From the NCBI GenBank assembly GCA_046294815.1, contig JBKBOJ010000011.1:1-49682 (forward strand): 49,682 nt of DNA, in the 5' to 3' direction. A program made the position numbers and the translations under genes. Below, in pieces: positions 40,105-48,355 of this stretch (positions are counted from its first letter, which is position 1; each line of letters starts with the position of its first letter). This stretch comes from Pelomonas sp046294815 (GTDB lineage Bacteria > Pseudomonadota > Gammaproteobacteria > Burkholderiales > Burkholderiaceae_C). Under the pieces are notes generated by a model. That model did not search any database, was not told where the DNA came from, and saw only the letters and a program-made list of their open reading frames with translations.

Positions 40105-40887
40105 TCACTTCTTGGTGGGCGAGATGTCGTAGTCGAAGTATTTGTCGGCCAGCTTCTTGAACGTGCCGTTGGCTTGCAGGGCGTCGATGGCGGCGTTGAA
40201 CTTCTTGCCCAGTGTGGCCTCATCGGCGCGGCGCATGCCCACGCCGGTGCCGACGCCGAACACCTTCTCATCGATGATGGGGCCGCCCACGAAGGCGAAG
40301 CCCTTGCCCTCGGGCTTCTTCAGGAAGCCGAAGTCGGCAGCGGGCGCGTCCATCAGCGTGGCGTCGATGCGGCCGCTCTTCAGGTCCAGGAAGACTTGGT
40401 CTTGGGTGCCGTAGCGCACGATCTCGCTGAGCTTGAAATTGGCCGCTGCATAGCTCTCGTGCGTGGTGCCGCGCTGCACGCCGATCTTCTTGCCCTTCAG
40501 CCCGGCCGCGGTGGGCTCCAGCTTGGCGCCGGCCTTGGCCACCAGGCGCGCCGGCGTCGTGTAGTAGGGTTTGGAGAAGGCAATGACCTTCTGGCGCTCC
40601 TCGGTGATGGAGACGCTGGCGAAGATGGCGTCCACCTTGCGCGACTGCAGCGCCGGGATCAGGCCGTCGAATTCCTGCTGCACCAGCGTGCACTGGGCCT
40701 GCATGTGCGCGCAATAGGCCTGCACCAGCTCGATTTCGAAGCCCTTGAGCTTGCCGTCGGGGCCGATCTCGGAGAAGGGCGGGTAGGCGCCCTCGACGCC
40801 GATGCGCAGCTTCTTCCATTCGGGAGCCTGGGCGGCCGTCAGGCCGCTGGCGGCCAGCAGCGCCAGGGCAAGGAGTGGAGTCTTCAT
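40105..40887 (-). CDS. Basic amino acid ABC transporter substrate-binding protein (HisJ/AotJ type)
   Basis: 260 residues. Signal peptide about 1-19 (MKTPLLALALLAASGLTAAQ). Family blocks: LRIGVEGAYPPFSEIGPDGK, GFEIELVQAYCAHM, ASVSITEERQKVIAFSKPYY, and GVQRGTTHESYA. These fit the lysine/arginine/ornithine/histidine-binding group; DGKLKGFEIEL and the SxSITxxR block support a cationic substrate (inferred). ATG 40887 overlaps the stop of the alpha/beta hydrolase gene by 4 bases, so the transporter appears to be coupled to that upstream gene. Confidence 0.92.
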   Translation of the reverse strand: MKTPLLALALLAASGLTAAQAPEWKKLRIGVEGAYPPFSEIGPDGKLKGFEIELVQAYCAHMQAQCTLVQQEFDGLIPALQSRKVDAIFASVSITEERQKVIAFSKPYYTTPARLVAKAGAKLEPTAAGLKGKKIGVQRGTTHESYAAANFKLSEIVRYGTQDQVFLDLKSGRIDATLMDAPAADFGFLKKPEGKGFAFVGGPIIDEKVFGVGTGVGMRRADEATLGKKFNAAIDALQANGTFKKLADKYFDYDISPTKK

Positions 40888-41858
40888 GGATGTCCTTCGT
40901 GAGGGGGGGTCTTGACCAGGGGTAGCCAGTCGCGCAAGGCCGCAAGCGTAGCAGCCGGGTCCTCCTCGTGCGGCACATGGCCGAGGTCGGCAAAGGTGAC
41001 CAGGCGGCTGCCCGGGATGGCTTGGTGGAAGGCCTGGCCCCAGCGCGGCGGGATCAGCCGGTCCTTGGCACCCCACAGGATCAGCGTTGGAACGCGGATC
41101 TCGCCCAGCCGCTCGACCGGGCCCGGCGCAAGCTGGTCCATGCGCTGCATCAGCGCGACGCGGTTGCCGGCGCGCAGGCTCAGCTCGTAATAGCGCTCGA
41201 CCAGCGCGGCACGGACGCGCGAGGGGTCGCCGTAGACGTCGCGCACGCTGTTTTCGACCGCGCGGCGCGGCAGCACCCAGCGCATGCCCTCGCGCAGCAC
41301 CGGCGTGCGGGCGATGCGAAAGCCCAGCGGCACCGATTCGGGCTGGAAGTCGTAGCCGGCGGCGTCCACCAGCACCAGCCCGGCCACGCGGCTGGGGTCG
41401 GCCAGCGCGAGCTGCCAGGCGATGGCGCCGCCCAGCGAGTTGCCGGCCACGATGACACGGCCCACGCCCAGGCGCGACAGCAGCTGGCGCACGAAGGCCA
41501 CGTAGCGCTCGTCCCGGTAGTCGCCGTCGGCGCTCGGGCCGCTCAGGCCGAAGCCGGGCAGGTCCATGCTGATGACGCGGCGCGTGCGGGCCAGCTCTGC
41601 GGCCCAGCCCTCCCAGGTGTGCAGGCTGGCGCTGGTGCCGTGGATCAGCACCAGCGGCAGTGGGTCACTCGCCGGGCCCTGGTCGCGGTAATGCACCAGC
41701 TGGCCGTCCAGCTCGATGAAGTCCGACGGCGGCGGCGCCCAGCGCGGCAGCAGGCTCTCCAGCGTGCGGTCGGGCGCCTTGGCGACGGCGAATCCCAGTG
41801 CCGCCAGCATCAGCAGGATGCCCAGCGCCTTCAGCGCGACGTCGCTGAATCGCGCCAT
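40884..41858 (-). CDS. Alpha/beta hydrolase with an N-terminal membrane anchor
   Basis: 324 residues. Hydrophobic segment about 8-26 (LKALGILLMLAALGFAVA), then an alpha/beta-hydrolase fold. Oxyanion block LIHGTSASLHTWEGW, nucleophile elbow AGNSLGGAIAW (Ser141), Asp266 (GAKDRLIP), His294 (LGHVPHEE). Substrate is unknown; lipase or epoxide-hydrolase-like activity cannot be distinguished. It lies 1 base from trhO and overlaps the substrate-binding gene by 4 bases, so it appears to belong to the transporter operon rather than being a mere neighbour. Confidence 0.87.
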   Translation of the reverse strand: MARFSDVALKALGILLMLAALGFAVAKAPDRTLESLLPRWAPPPSDFIELDGQLVHYRDQGPASDPLPLVLIHGTSASLHTWEGWAAELARTRRVISMDLPGFGLSGPSADGDYRDERYVAFVRQLLSRLGVGRVIVAGNSLGGAIAWQLALADPSRVAGLVLVDAAGYDFQPESVPLGFRIARTPVLREGMRWVLPRRAVENSVRDVYGDPSRVRAALVERYYELSLRAGNRVALMQRMDQLAPGPVERLGEIRVPTLILWGAKDRLIPPRWGQAFHQAIPGSRLVTFADLGHVPHEEDPAATLAALRDWLPLVKTPPHEGHP

Positions 41859-41859
41859 G

Positions 41860-42624
41860 TCAGCCGGCGGCCGGGCCAGATCCCGGGCCGAGGGGCGTCA
41901 AATCCGGTGCCAGCGACTCGCGCTCGTCGAACACGAAGCAGCCGCCGTGGTAGTGCTTGCCGCCGGCTTCCTCGAAGTACTTCAGGATGCCGCCGTCGAG
42001 CTGCCAGGCGGTCAGGCCCTGGGCCTGCAGCACCATGGCGGCCTTTTCGCAGCGGATGCCGCCGGTGCAGTAGCTCACGACGGTTTTGCCGGCCAGCTCG
42101 TCGCGGTGGGCCGCCAGCGCGGCGGGGAAGTCGCTGAACTTCTGCAGCCGCCAGTCGATGGCGTTGTCGAAGGCGCCGTAGTCCACCTCGAAGCCGTTGC
42201 GTGTGTCGAGCATGACGAGCTCGCGGCCCTCGTCGTCGTGGCCCTGATCGAGCCAGCGCGCCAGCGTCGCAGGCGGCAGGGCGGGCGCGCGCGGCGCGTG
42301 GTCGGGGCGCACCGTGGGCTGGTTCATGCGGATGATCTCCGGCTTGACCTTGACCTTGAGCCGCTTGAACGGCTGGGTCTCGCTCCAGCTCTGCTTGGGC
42401 GCCAGCGCCGCGAAGCGCGGGTCGGCGCGCAGCTCGGTCACCCAGGTGTTCACCGCGTCCGCCGCGCCGGCGAGGAAGAGGTTGATGCCCTCCTCGGCGA
42501 TCAGCACCGTGCCCTTGAGCCCCAGCGCTTCTGCGCGCGCGTGCAGGCGCTCGCGCAGCGCCGCGGTGTCGGTCAGCGAGACGAAGAGGTAGCAGGAGAT
42601 GTTGAGGATGGCGCCGGACTGCAT
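41860..42624 (-). CDS. trhO: tRNA uridine(34) hydroxylase
   Basis: 254 residues, TrhO/YceA family: an N-terminal ferredoxin-like domain (about 1-100) and a rhodanese domain (about 115-220). TrhO makes 5-hydroxyuridine at the wobble position of some tRNAs, using prephenate-independent oxygen chemistry. The active-site loop SYCTGGIRCEKAA places Cys186 and matches the family CxGGxRC motif. ATG 42624 is chosen over a frame extending to 43080, which is antisense to the regulator gene. It sits immediately upstream of the alpha/beta hydrolase and transporter genes, and 77 bases after the HD-GYP gene. Confidence 0.93.
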   Translation of the reverse strand: MQSGAILNISCYLFVSLTDTAALRERLHARAEALGLKGTVLIAEEGINLFLAGAADAVNTWVTELRADPRFAALAPKQSWSETQPFKRLKVKVKPEIIRMNQPTVRPDHAPRAPALPPATLARWLDQGHDDEGRELVMLDTRNGFEVDYGAFDNAIDWRLQKFSDFPAALAAHRDELAGKTVVSYCTGGIRCEKAAMVLQAQGLTAWQLDGGILKYFEEAGGKHYHGGCFVFDERESLAPDLTPLGPGSGPAAG

Positions 42625-42701
42625 GGGACAGCGATTATCGGTGCGCACCTCGGGCAGGGCGCCGGGCCGCCCCTGCGGGCGCGCCAGGGCGAGGGGTTCG
42701 A

Positions 42702-43817
42702 TCAATCCGCCAAGCGCGCCGCAATGTCCCGCACCTGCTCCGCGCAGGCCTCCAGCGCCGCCACCACCTGGGGGTCGAAGTGGCTGCCGCTGCCTTGGCG
42801 GATGTGGTCCATGGCCGCGTCGTGCGTCATGGCCTGCTTGTAGGGGCGCGGGTTGATCAGCGCGTCGTAGACGTCGGCCACCGCCACCAGCCGCGCGGCC
42901 AGCGGGATGGCCTCGCCGGCCAAGCCGTCGGGGTAGCCGCTGCCGTCCCACTTCTCGTGGTGGTGGCGCGCGATCTGCTTGCCGAAGCTCAGCATCAGGC
43001 CGGCGTCGTCGCCCAGCTTGTCGATGGCGCGCTGCAGCAGCTCGCCGCCCTGCTCGGCATGGGTCTTCATGATCTGCCATTCCTGGGGTGAGAGCCGACC
43101 GGGCTTGAGCAGGATGCCGTCGGGGATGGCGACCTTGCCGATGTCGTGCAGCGGCGCGGCCTTGGCCAGCTCCTCGATGGCGGCGTCGTTGAGCTCCGGC
43201 GGGCTGCCGGGCTGGCCGGCCAGCCAGCGGGCCAGCGTGCGCACGTACTCTTGGGTGCGCTGAATGTGGTTGCCGGTGTCGGCGTCACGGAACTCGGCCA
43301 GGCCGACCATGACGAACAGCGTCGTGTCGCGCAGCCGCTCCACCTCGCGGCGGCGTGCTTCGAGTTCGCCGCTGAGCAGGGCGTTGTGGCGCCGCAGCTG
43401 GTCTTCCGCGAGTTTGAGCTGCAGGTGCGTGCGCACGCGCGCCAGCACCGTCACCGGGTTGAAGGGCTTGTGGATGAAGTCTGCACCGCCGGCCGTGAAG
43501 CCGGCGTTTTCGTCCTCGGTGCCGGTCAGCGCGGTCAGGAAGATGATCGGCACGCGGCACGTGGCGGGGTCAGCCTTGAGGCGGCGGCAGACTTCGTAGC
43601 CGTCCAGCTCCGGCATCATGACGTCCAGGATGATGAGGTCGGGCGGCGTTCGGCGGCAGATCTCCAGCGCCTTGGCGCCGCTGACGGCCAGCTGGACCCG
43701 GTACTCGGGTTTGAGCACCTGGGCCAGCAGCGTCAGGTTGGCGGGCGTGTCGTCCACCACCAGGACCGTGGCCTGGGGCAGGGCAAGCATCTCGCTGTCG
43801 AGCAGGGTGGCATTCAT
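42702..43817 (-). CDS. Response regulator with an HD-GYP cyclic-di-GMP phosphodiesterase domain
   Basis: 371 residues. Receiver about 15-130: acidic pair VDD (21-23), phospho-acceptor Asp65 (ILDVMMPELDGYEV), Lys117. A coiled linker (about 130-165) leads to the HD-GYP domain about 165-365: HD at 224-225 (LHDIGKVAIPD), HHHEKWDGSGYPDGL at about 285-299, and ADVYDAL. The GYP motif and HD residues are intact, so it should hydrolyse cyclic-di-GMP. It overlaps the upstream hybrid kinase gene by 4 bases (ATGA), giving a very likely kinase-to-regulator pathway. ATG 43817. Confidence 0.92.
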   Translation of the reverse strand: MNATLLDSEMLALPQATVLVVDDTPANLTLLAQVLKPEYRVQLAVSGAKALEICRRTPPDLIILDVMMPELDGYEVCRRLKADPATCRVPIIFLTALTGTEDENAGFTAGGADFIHKPFNPVTVLARVRTHLQLKLAEDQLRRHNALLSGELEARRREVERLRDTTLFVMVGLAEFRDADTGNHIQRTQEYVRTLARWLAGQPGSPPELNDAAIEELAKAAPLHDIGKVAIPDGILLKPGRLSPQEWQIMKTHAEQGGELLQRAIDKLGDDAGLMLSFGKQIARHHHEKWDGSGYPDGLAGEAIPLAARLVAVADVYDALINPRPYKQAMTHDAAMDHIRQGSGSHFDPQVVAALEACAEQVRDIAARLAD

Positions 43818-45820
43818 CGGTTGTAGTGTCCCCGCAGTGCAGCCTGGGCTGCGTCGAAGTCCAAGCGCTGCATGGCACTGGCCAATGCCTTGGCCTGGGG
43901 CGCGGGCAGCAGGTTGATGAAGGTGCAGCCGTGGCGTTCCCACAGCGTCAGCGCCTGGCTGTCGGCATCATCCAGCAGGCGGTCGAGCTGGCTCATCAGC
44001 TCCGCCGCGTCGGGCGCACCGGCGCCGGCTTGGACGGGCTGCGCGGTCGCCATCGGCAGTGGGCGCTGCAGGTCCAGCAGGTGGCGCAGCGTGTGCGGCA
44101 GCAGCGGCTTGGCGCATAGCGCGTCGGCGCCCAGCCGCTGGGCGCGCTCGCGCATTGCAGGCGTGTCGAGGGCGCTCAACAGCACGACGCGGCGCGCCCG
44201 CGGCAGGCCCAGGGCGGCGCAGCCCTCCAGCAGGCAGCCGCAGTCCATGTCGGGCAGCACCCAGTCCACCAGCAGCAGCTCGGCGACGCTGCCGTCTGGC
44301 GCCGCGGCCAGGCCCTGCAGCGCGTCGCTGCCGCAGGCCAGCACCTCGATGTGCGCCAGCGGCGCCAGCGCGCGCAGCAGAGCCAGCAGGCTGTCATGGC
44401 CGGCGCTGTGCGCTGCCTGGACCAGCGCGATGCGGCGCGGCTGCGCCGCCGTGGACGGCGCGCTCCAGGGCGCCGGCGCCAGCGGCAGCCGCAGCTCGAA
44501 CTCGCTGCCGCGGCCGGGGATGCTGCGCGCGTGCAGCGCGCCGCCCATGCGCTCGGCCAGCGCGCGGCAGATGGCCAGGCCCAGCCCGATGCCGCCATAG
44601 CGCCGCGCCGCGCCAGACTCGGCCTGCACGAAGGGCAGGAACAGCCGCGCCATCTGCTCGGACGTCATCCCAACGCCGCTGTCGCGCACGCGCAGCCGCC
44701 AGGTGCCATCGGACTCCAGGTGGGCGCTCAGCCGCACCTGGCCGGCTGGCGTGAACTTGACCGCGTTGCCCAGCAGCTCCGCAAGCAGCTGGGTCAGCCG
44801 GGCCACGTCGCCATAGCGCGCGCCGTCGGCGCCCAGCAGTGCAGGGCTGGCGATGTCGCACAGCAACTCCAGCTGCTTGGCCTGCGCAGCCGCGCACACG
44901 GCGTCGAAGGCGCCGGCCAGCAGCTGCTCCAGGTGCAGCGGTTCGCTGGCCAGCTGCAGGCGGCCGGCGTCCAGGTCGGCGTAGTCCAGCAGCCCATCGA
45001 TCAGCTGCACGAGCATTTCACCGGCCTGGGCCACCTCCTGCAGCTGGCGGCGCTGCTCGTCGGCCAGCGGGCCGGCCAGCAGCAGCCGGGTCTGGCCCAG
45101 CACGGTGCTCATGGGCGTGCGGATCTCGTGGCCTATGCTGGTGAGGAAGTCGGACTTGGCGCGCGATGCTGCCTGGGCCGCCGCGCGCGAACGCTCCAGC
45201 TCGGCCATGCGGGCGCGCACCAGATCGCTGGCGGTGGCCAGGCCGTCGCCCTGCGGCGCCAGTTGCTGCAGCGGCGCCAGCTGGCGCGACAGCGCCCACA
45301 GCGCCAGGCAGAACATCAGCCCGCACAGGGCCAGGTTGGCGATCAGCGGCCAGCCGGCCACCAGCCAGGCCGGCGGCTGGTCCGAGAAGCGCAGCAGCGT
45401 GGGCGGCAGCAGCACCAGTGCCAGCAGGGTCAGCGACAGCTGCAGCGCCTGGTTGGCGCGCCAGGCGGTGAACAGCAGCAGCAGCGCCCCCAGGCTCCAG
45501 GGTGCAAAGCTGGCCACCGCGTACAGGCCGGGTCCGGCGTCGCCACCCAGTACGAAGGCCAGCATGGTGGCGCAGAAGTACAGCGCCACCGCCGTGGCGC
45601 CGCAGCGTTGCCACAGACGCAGGCGTTGCGGCTGGCGCCAGCTCAGCAGGCCCAGCACCGCGAAGGCCAGCGCCAGCAGCGGGTACGCGATGCGGTCACT
45701 GGGCGCGATGATGGCCAGCTTGGTCTCGCCTATCCACAAGGCCAGCGCCGACAGGACGATCAGGCCGAACAGCCAGCGCGTGCCGCGCGGCCCCAGCAGC
45801 ACCAGCGCGGGCGCGCCCAT
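43814..45820 (-). CDS. Membrane hybrid histidine kinase with a degraded receiver
   Basis: 668 residues. About six membrane segments in 16-178, a MASE-like sensor. Kinase: H-box GHEIRTPM (His231), N-box ELLGNAVKFT (about 348-357, Asn352), DSGVGM, FLPFVQAE, GGIGLGLAI. Receiver-like domain about 463-580: it keeps Asp519 (VDWVLPDMD) and Lys571 (AKPLLP) but its first strand reads IALVQAAHS, lacking the acidic pair that binds magnesium, so it is probably non-catalytic or a structural relay. C-terminal domain about 605-665 (RLLDDADSQALTLWERHGC and MQRLDFDAAQAAL) is shared with the next kinase. Overlaps its neighbours by 1 and 4 bases. Confidence 0.88.
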   Translation of the reverse strand: MGAPALVLLGPRGTRWLFGLIVLSALALWIGETKLAIIAPSDRIAYPLLALAFAVLGLLSWRQPQRLRLWQRCGATAVALYFCATMLAFVLGGDAGPGLYAVASFAPWSLGALLLLFTAWRANQALQLSLTLLALVLLPPTLLRFSDQPPAWLVAGWPLIANLALCGLMFCLALWALSRQLAPLQQLAPQGDGLATASDLVRARMAELERSRAAAQAASRAKSDFLTSIGHEIRTPMSTVLGQTRLLLAGPLADEQRRQLQEVAQAGEMLVQLIDGLLDYADLDAGRLQLASEPLHLEQLLAGAFDAVCAAAQAKQLELLCDIASPALLGADGARYGDVARLTQLLAELLGNAVKFTPAGQVRLSAHLESDGTWRLRVRDSGVGMTSEQMARLFLPFVQAESGAARRYGGIGLGLAICRALAERMGGALHARSIPGRGSEFELRLPLAPAPWSAPSTAAQPRRIALVQAAHSAGHDSLLALLRALAPLAHIEVLACGSDALQGLAAAPDGSVAELLLVDWVLPDMDCGCLLEGCAALGLPRARRVVLLSALDTPAMRERAQRLGADALCAKPLLPHTLRHLLDLQRPLPMATAQPVQAGAGAPDAAELMSQLDRLLDDADSQALTLWERHGCTFINLLPAPQAKALASAMQRLDFDAAQAALRGHYNR

Positions 45821-48117
45821 CAGGCCGATTCCTGCAGCGCCAGGGCCGCGGCGTCAAAGTCCAGCGCGTCCAGCGCCTGCTGCAGGCGCTGCCGGGTGGC
45901 CGCGTCCAGCCCGCTGTCGCGGCCGTGGGCCTGCCACCAGTCCAGCGCGCGGCTGTCGCTGTCGGCCAGGAGCCGGCGCAGCTCGGCCAGGTCGCCTGCG
46001 CCGCCGGGCTGGGGCGGCGTGCGCTCGGGCAGGCTCTGGCGGATTTCTTCCAGCAGCCGCTCCAGCAGCGCCTGCGACCGCGCCAGCTGCTGCTCGGCAC
46101 CGGGGGCATCGGCGGCTGCGGCACAGCGCTCCAGCGCCAGCGCCTGGCGCTGCAGCGGCTGTGCACCCACCGTGGCCGCCAGCCCTTGCAGCGTGTGCGC
46201 CGCGCGCCGCAGCGCGGGCCAGTCGCCGCTGGCCAGCCAGGCCCCCCAGCCGCTCAGGCCGGCGCTGTATTGCTCGGCAAAGCCGCGCAGCGTGCGCTGG
46301 TACAGCGCCGACTGGCCGGCGAACTGGCGCAGCCCGGCGTGCAGGTCCAGCACGGGCGGCGCGCTGCCGCGTCGCGCCGGCTGGCGGTAGCGTTGCAGCT
46401 CGCGCACCAGCACGGCCACATCCAGAGGCTTGGCGATGTGGCCTTGCATGCCCGCGGCCAGGCATTCGGCGCGCTCCTCGGGCTGGGTGTGCGCCGTCAT
46501 GGCCAGCACGGGCAAGTCCTCAAAGCCGGGCATCTCACGCAGGCAGCGCGTGGCCTCCAGGCCGCCCATGACCGGCATCTGCAGGTCCATCAGCACCAGG
46601 TCGTAGGCGTGTGCGCCGCGCGCGGCCAGCCGCTCCAGCCCAAGCTGGCCATTGGCTGCCACGTCCACCAGCGCGCCGCGGCTGGCCAGCAGGCGCAGCG
46701 CGACCTCTTGGTTGGTCGGGTGATCCTCGACCAGCAGCACGCGCAGGCCGGCCAGTGCCTCGCCGTCGGCCGTCGCGGCGGCGGGCGACGGGGTGTCGCC
46801 CAGCAGCTGGCGCAGCTCGCCGGGCAGCAGCGGCTTGGTGCACAGCGCGCGGGCGCCGAACACGCGGGCCTGGGCCAGGCTGGCATGCTGACCGGCCTGG
46901 CCCAGCACCGCGACGCGCAGCGCCGGGTGGTCGCGCCGCAGCCGCGCCAGCAGGTCGGCACCGGTGGGGCCGGGCAGCTGCCAGTCCAGCAGCAGCCAGT
47001 CGAAGGGCTGCTCGGTCTGGCGGGTCAGCGCGGTCAGCAGCGCATCAGCGTCCTTGGCCGCCACCAGGCCCTCGCCCTGGCCCAGATGGCGCAGCAGCGT
47101 CAGCGTGGCCTCGCGGCTGTCGGCGTTGGCATCGGCCAGCAACAGGCGGCGCGCCGGCAGTGGCGCCAGCGGCGCGCCGACGTGCAGCGGCAGCCGCAGC
47201 CGGATCTCGAAGCTGCTGCCTTGGCCGGGCTGGCTCTGCACGGCGAGCCGACCGCCCATCAGCAGCAACAGGCTGCGCGCGATGCTCAGCCCCAGGCTGC
47301 CGCCGTCGGCGCGCGGCGCGGCGGCCGCGTCGCCGTGGCCCGCCGTGCGGTTCAGCCCGGCCAGCTGGTCCGCGCTCATGCCGATGCCGCTGTCGCGCAC
47401 GGTGATGATCAGCGGCACCTGGTCGGCCTCGGTGGCCTCGGCGTCCAGGCGCAGCAAGACCTGGCCCGCTGCGGTGCTGCGCAGCGCGTTGCCAAGCAAG
47501 TTGACCAGCACCTGCTGCAGCCGCGGCGCGTCGCCGCGCAGCTGGCCGCGCTCGGCCAGCAGGCTGGGGTCGGCCCATTCGCAGACCAGGCCCACCTCGG
47601 GCCGCGTGTGCAGCGGCCGCACCCGCTCAATCGCCTCGGCCACCACGTCCTCCAGGCGCAGTGGCGCGGTGTCGATCTGCACATGGCCGGACTCGATCTT
47701 GGCGATGTCCAGCACGTCGTTGACCAGGCGCAGCAGCGCGCGCGAGGCGGCGTCGGTCTTGCCGAGCAGCTCGCGCTGCTCGGCGCTGAGCGGGGTCTGC
47801 AGTGCCAGTTGGGTCATGCCCATGATGGCGTTCATGGGCGTGCGGATCTCGTGGCTGAACTGGGCCAGAAAGCGCGTGCGCGCCGCGGCGGCGGCCTGGG
47901 TCGCGCGCGCCGGCTGGCGGCGCTGGCACAGCCGGCGTGCGCACAACGGCGGCAAGGTCAGCAGCAGCAGGTTGACCAGCAGCGCCGCATCGACCAGCCA
48001 GCCGTCGGTCTGGCCGCGCAGCTGCCACAGCAGGCCCAGCATGACCAGGAGAGCGGCCAGGGCGAGCCAGAGGAGGGCGAGCGTGAGCTGGCGCGAGGGC
48101 ATGGATGGGGGCAGCAT
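45820..48117 (-). CDS. Hybrid histidine kinase with two receivers and an Hpt domain
   Basis: 765 residues from ATG 48117. Two membrane segments (about 11-33 and 40-60), then H-box SHEIRTPM (His89), N-box LVNLLGNALRST, DSGIGM and GGSLGLSI. The F-box is missing: LNRTAGHGDAAAAPRAD replaces the usual FxPF block. Receiver 1 about 322-440 (Asp378 in LDWQLPGPTG, Lys428). Receiver 2 about 457-575 (VEDH, Asp511 in MDLQMPVMGG, Lys563). Hpt about 600-695 with His641 (AAHTLQGLAATVGA). C-terminal tail about 705-760 is the same small domain as in the downstream kinase. It heads a three-gene signalling unit. A longer frame to 48375 runs through non-coding sequence. Confidence 0.88.
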   Translation of the reverse strand: MLPPSMPSRQLTLALLWLALAALLVMLGLLWQLRGQTDGWLVDAALLVNLLLLTLPPLCARRLCQRRQPARATQAAAAARTRFLAQFSHEIRTPMNAIMGMTQLALQTPLSAEQRELLGKTDAASRALLRLVNDVLDIAKIESGHVQIDTAPLRLEDVVAEAIERVRPLHTRPEVGLVCEWADPSLLAERGQLRGDAPRLQQVLVNLLGNALRSTAAGQVLLRLDAEATEADQVPLIITVRDSGIGMSADQLAGLNRTAGHGDAAAAPRADGGSLGLSIARSLLLLMGGRLAVQSQPGQGSSFEIRLRLPLHVGAPLAPLPARRLLLADANADSREATLTLLRHLGQGEGLVAAKDADALLTALTRQTEQPFDWLLLDWQLPGPTGADLLARLRRDHPALRVAVLGQAGQHASLAQARVFGARALCTKPLLPGELRQLLGDTPSPAAATADGEALAGLRVLLVEDHPTNQEVALRLLASRGALVDVAANGQLGLERLAARGAHAYDLVLMDLQMPVMGGLEATRCLREMPGFEDLPVLAMTAHTQPEERAECLAAGMQGHIAKPLDVAVLVRELQRYRQPARRGSAPPVLDLHAGLRQFAGQSALYQRTLRGFAEQYSAGLSGWGAWLASGDWPALRRAAHTLQGLAATVGAQPLQRQALALERCAAAADAPGAEQQLARSQALLERLLEEIRQSLPERTPPQPGGAGDLAELRRLLADSDSRALDWWQAHGRDSGLDAATRQRLQQALDALDFDAAALALQESA

Positions 48118-48312
48118 GACGGCCGGCCGATTATGTGGGCCGGCTGCATCGCGCCAGCGCGCCCGACCGGCGCCGCGCCAGCCCGCGTGGGCCCTGAAGC
48201 GATCGTGTCCGAGCAGCTGGTGCAGGTCCACAGCCCGGCCGCGCCGAGGTCGCGCGACTGGCGTCGCGCACGGTACCGCAGCAGCAATCCGGTAGGTGCA
48301 GTTGCGCTTACA
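48118..48312. other. Divergent intergenic region
   Basis: About 240 bases (to 48355) separate the hybrid kinase and feoA, and must hold both promoters. No gene is recognised. It is GC-rich with no obvious -35/-10 pair for the kinase. TACAAT at 48309-48314 resembles a -10 for feoA and overlaps the edge of the Fur box. Confidence 0.5.
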
Positions 48313-48329
48313 ATGAGAATCATTCTCAT
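48313..48329 (+). promoter_or_regulatory. Fur box upstream of feoA
   Basis: A perfect 17-base palindrome ATGAGAATCATTCTCAT (core GAGAATCATTCTC), matching the Fur consensus GATAATGATAATCATTATC in its key positions. It lies 27 bases upstream of the feoA ATG and overlaps a TACAAT -10-like hexamer (48309-48314). Ferrous-iron-bound Fur would block the feo promoter when iron is plentiful. Confidence 0.85.
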
Positions 48330-48355
48330 CGTTGCTTGATGCCAAGCCCTTCACC

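Noticed and set aside
45925..48339. An 804-codon plus-strand frame antisense to the hybrid kinase
   Set aside because: It mirrors kinase codons; composition is typical of antisense shadow frames and no domain is recognisable.
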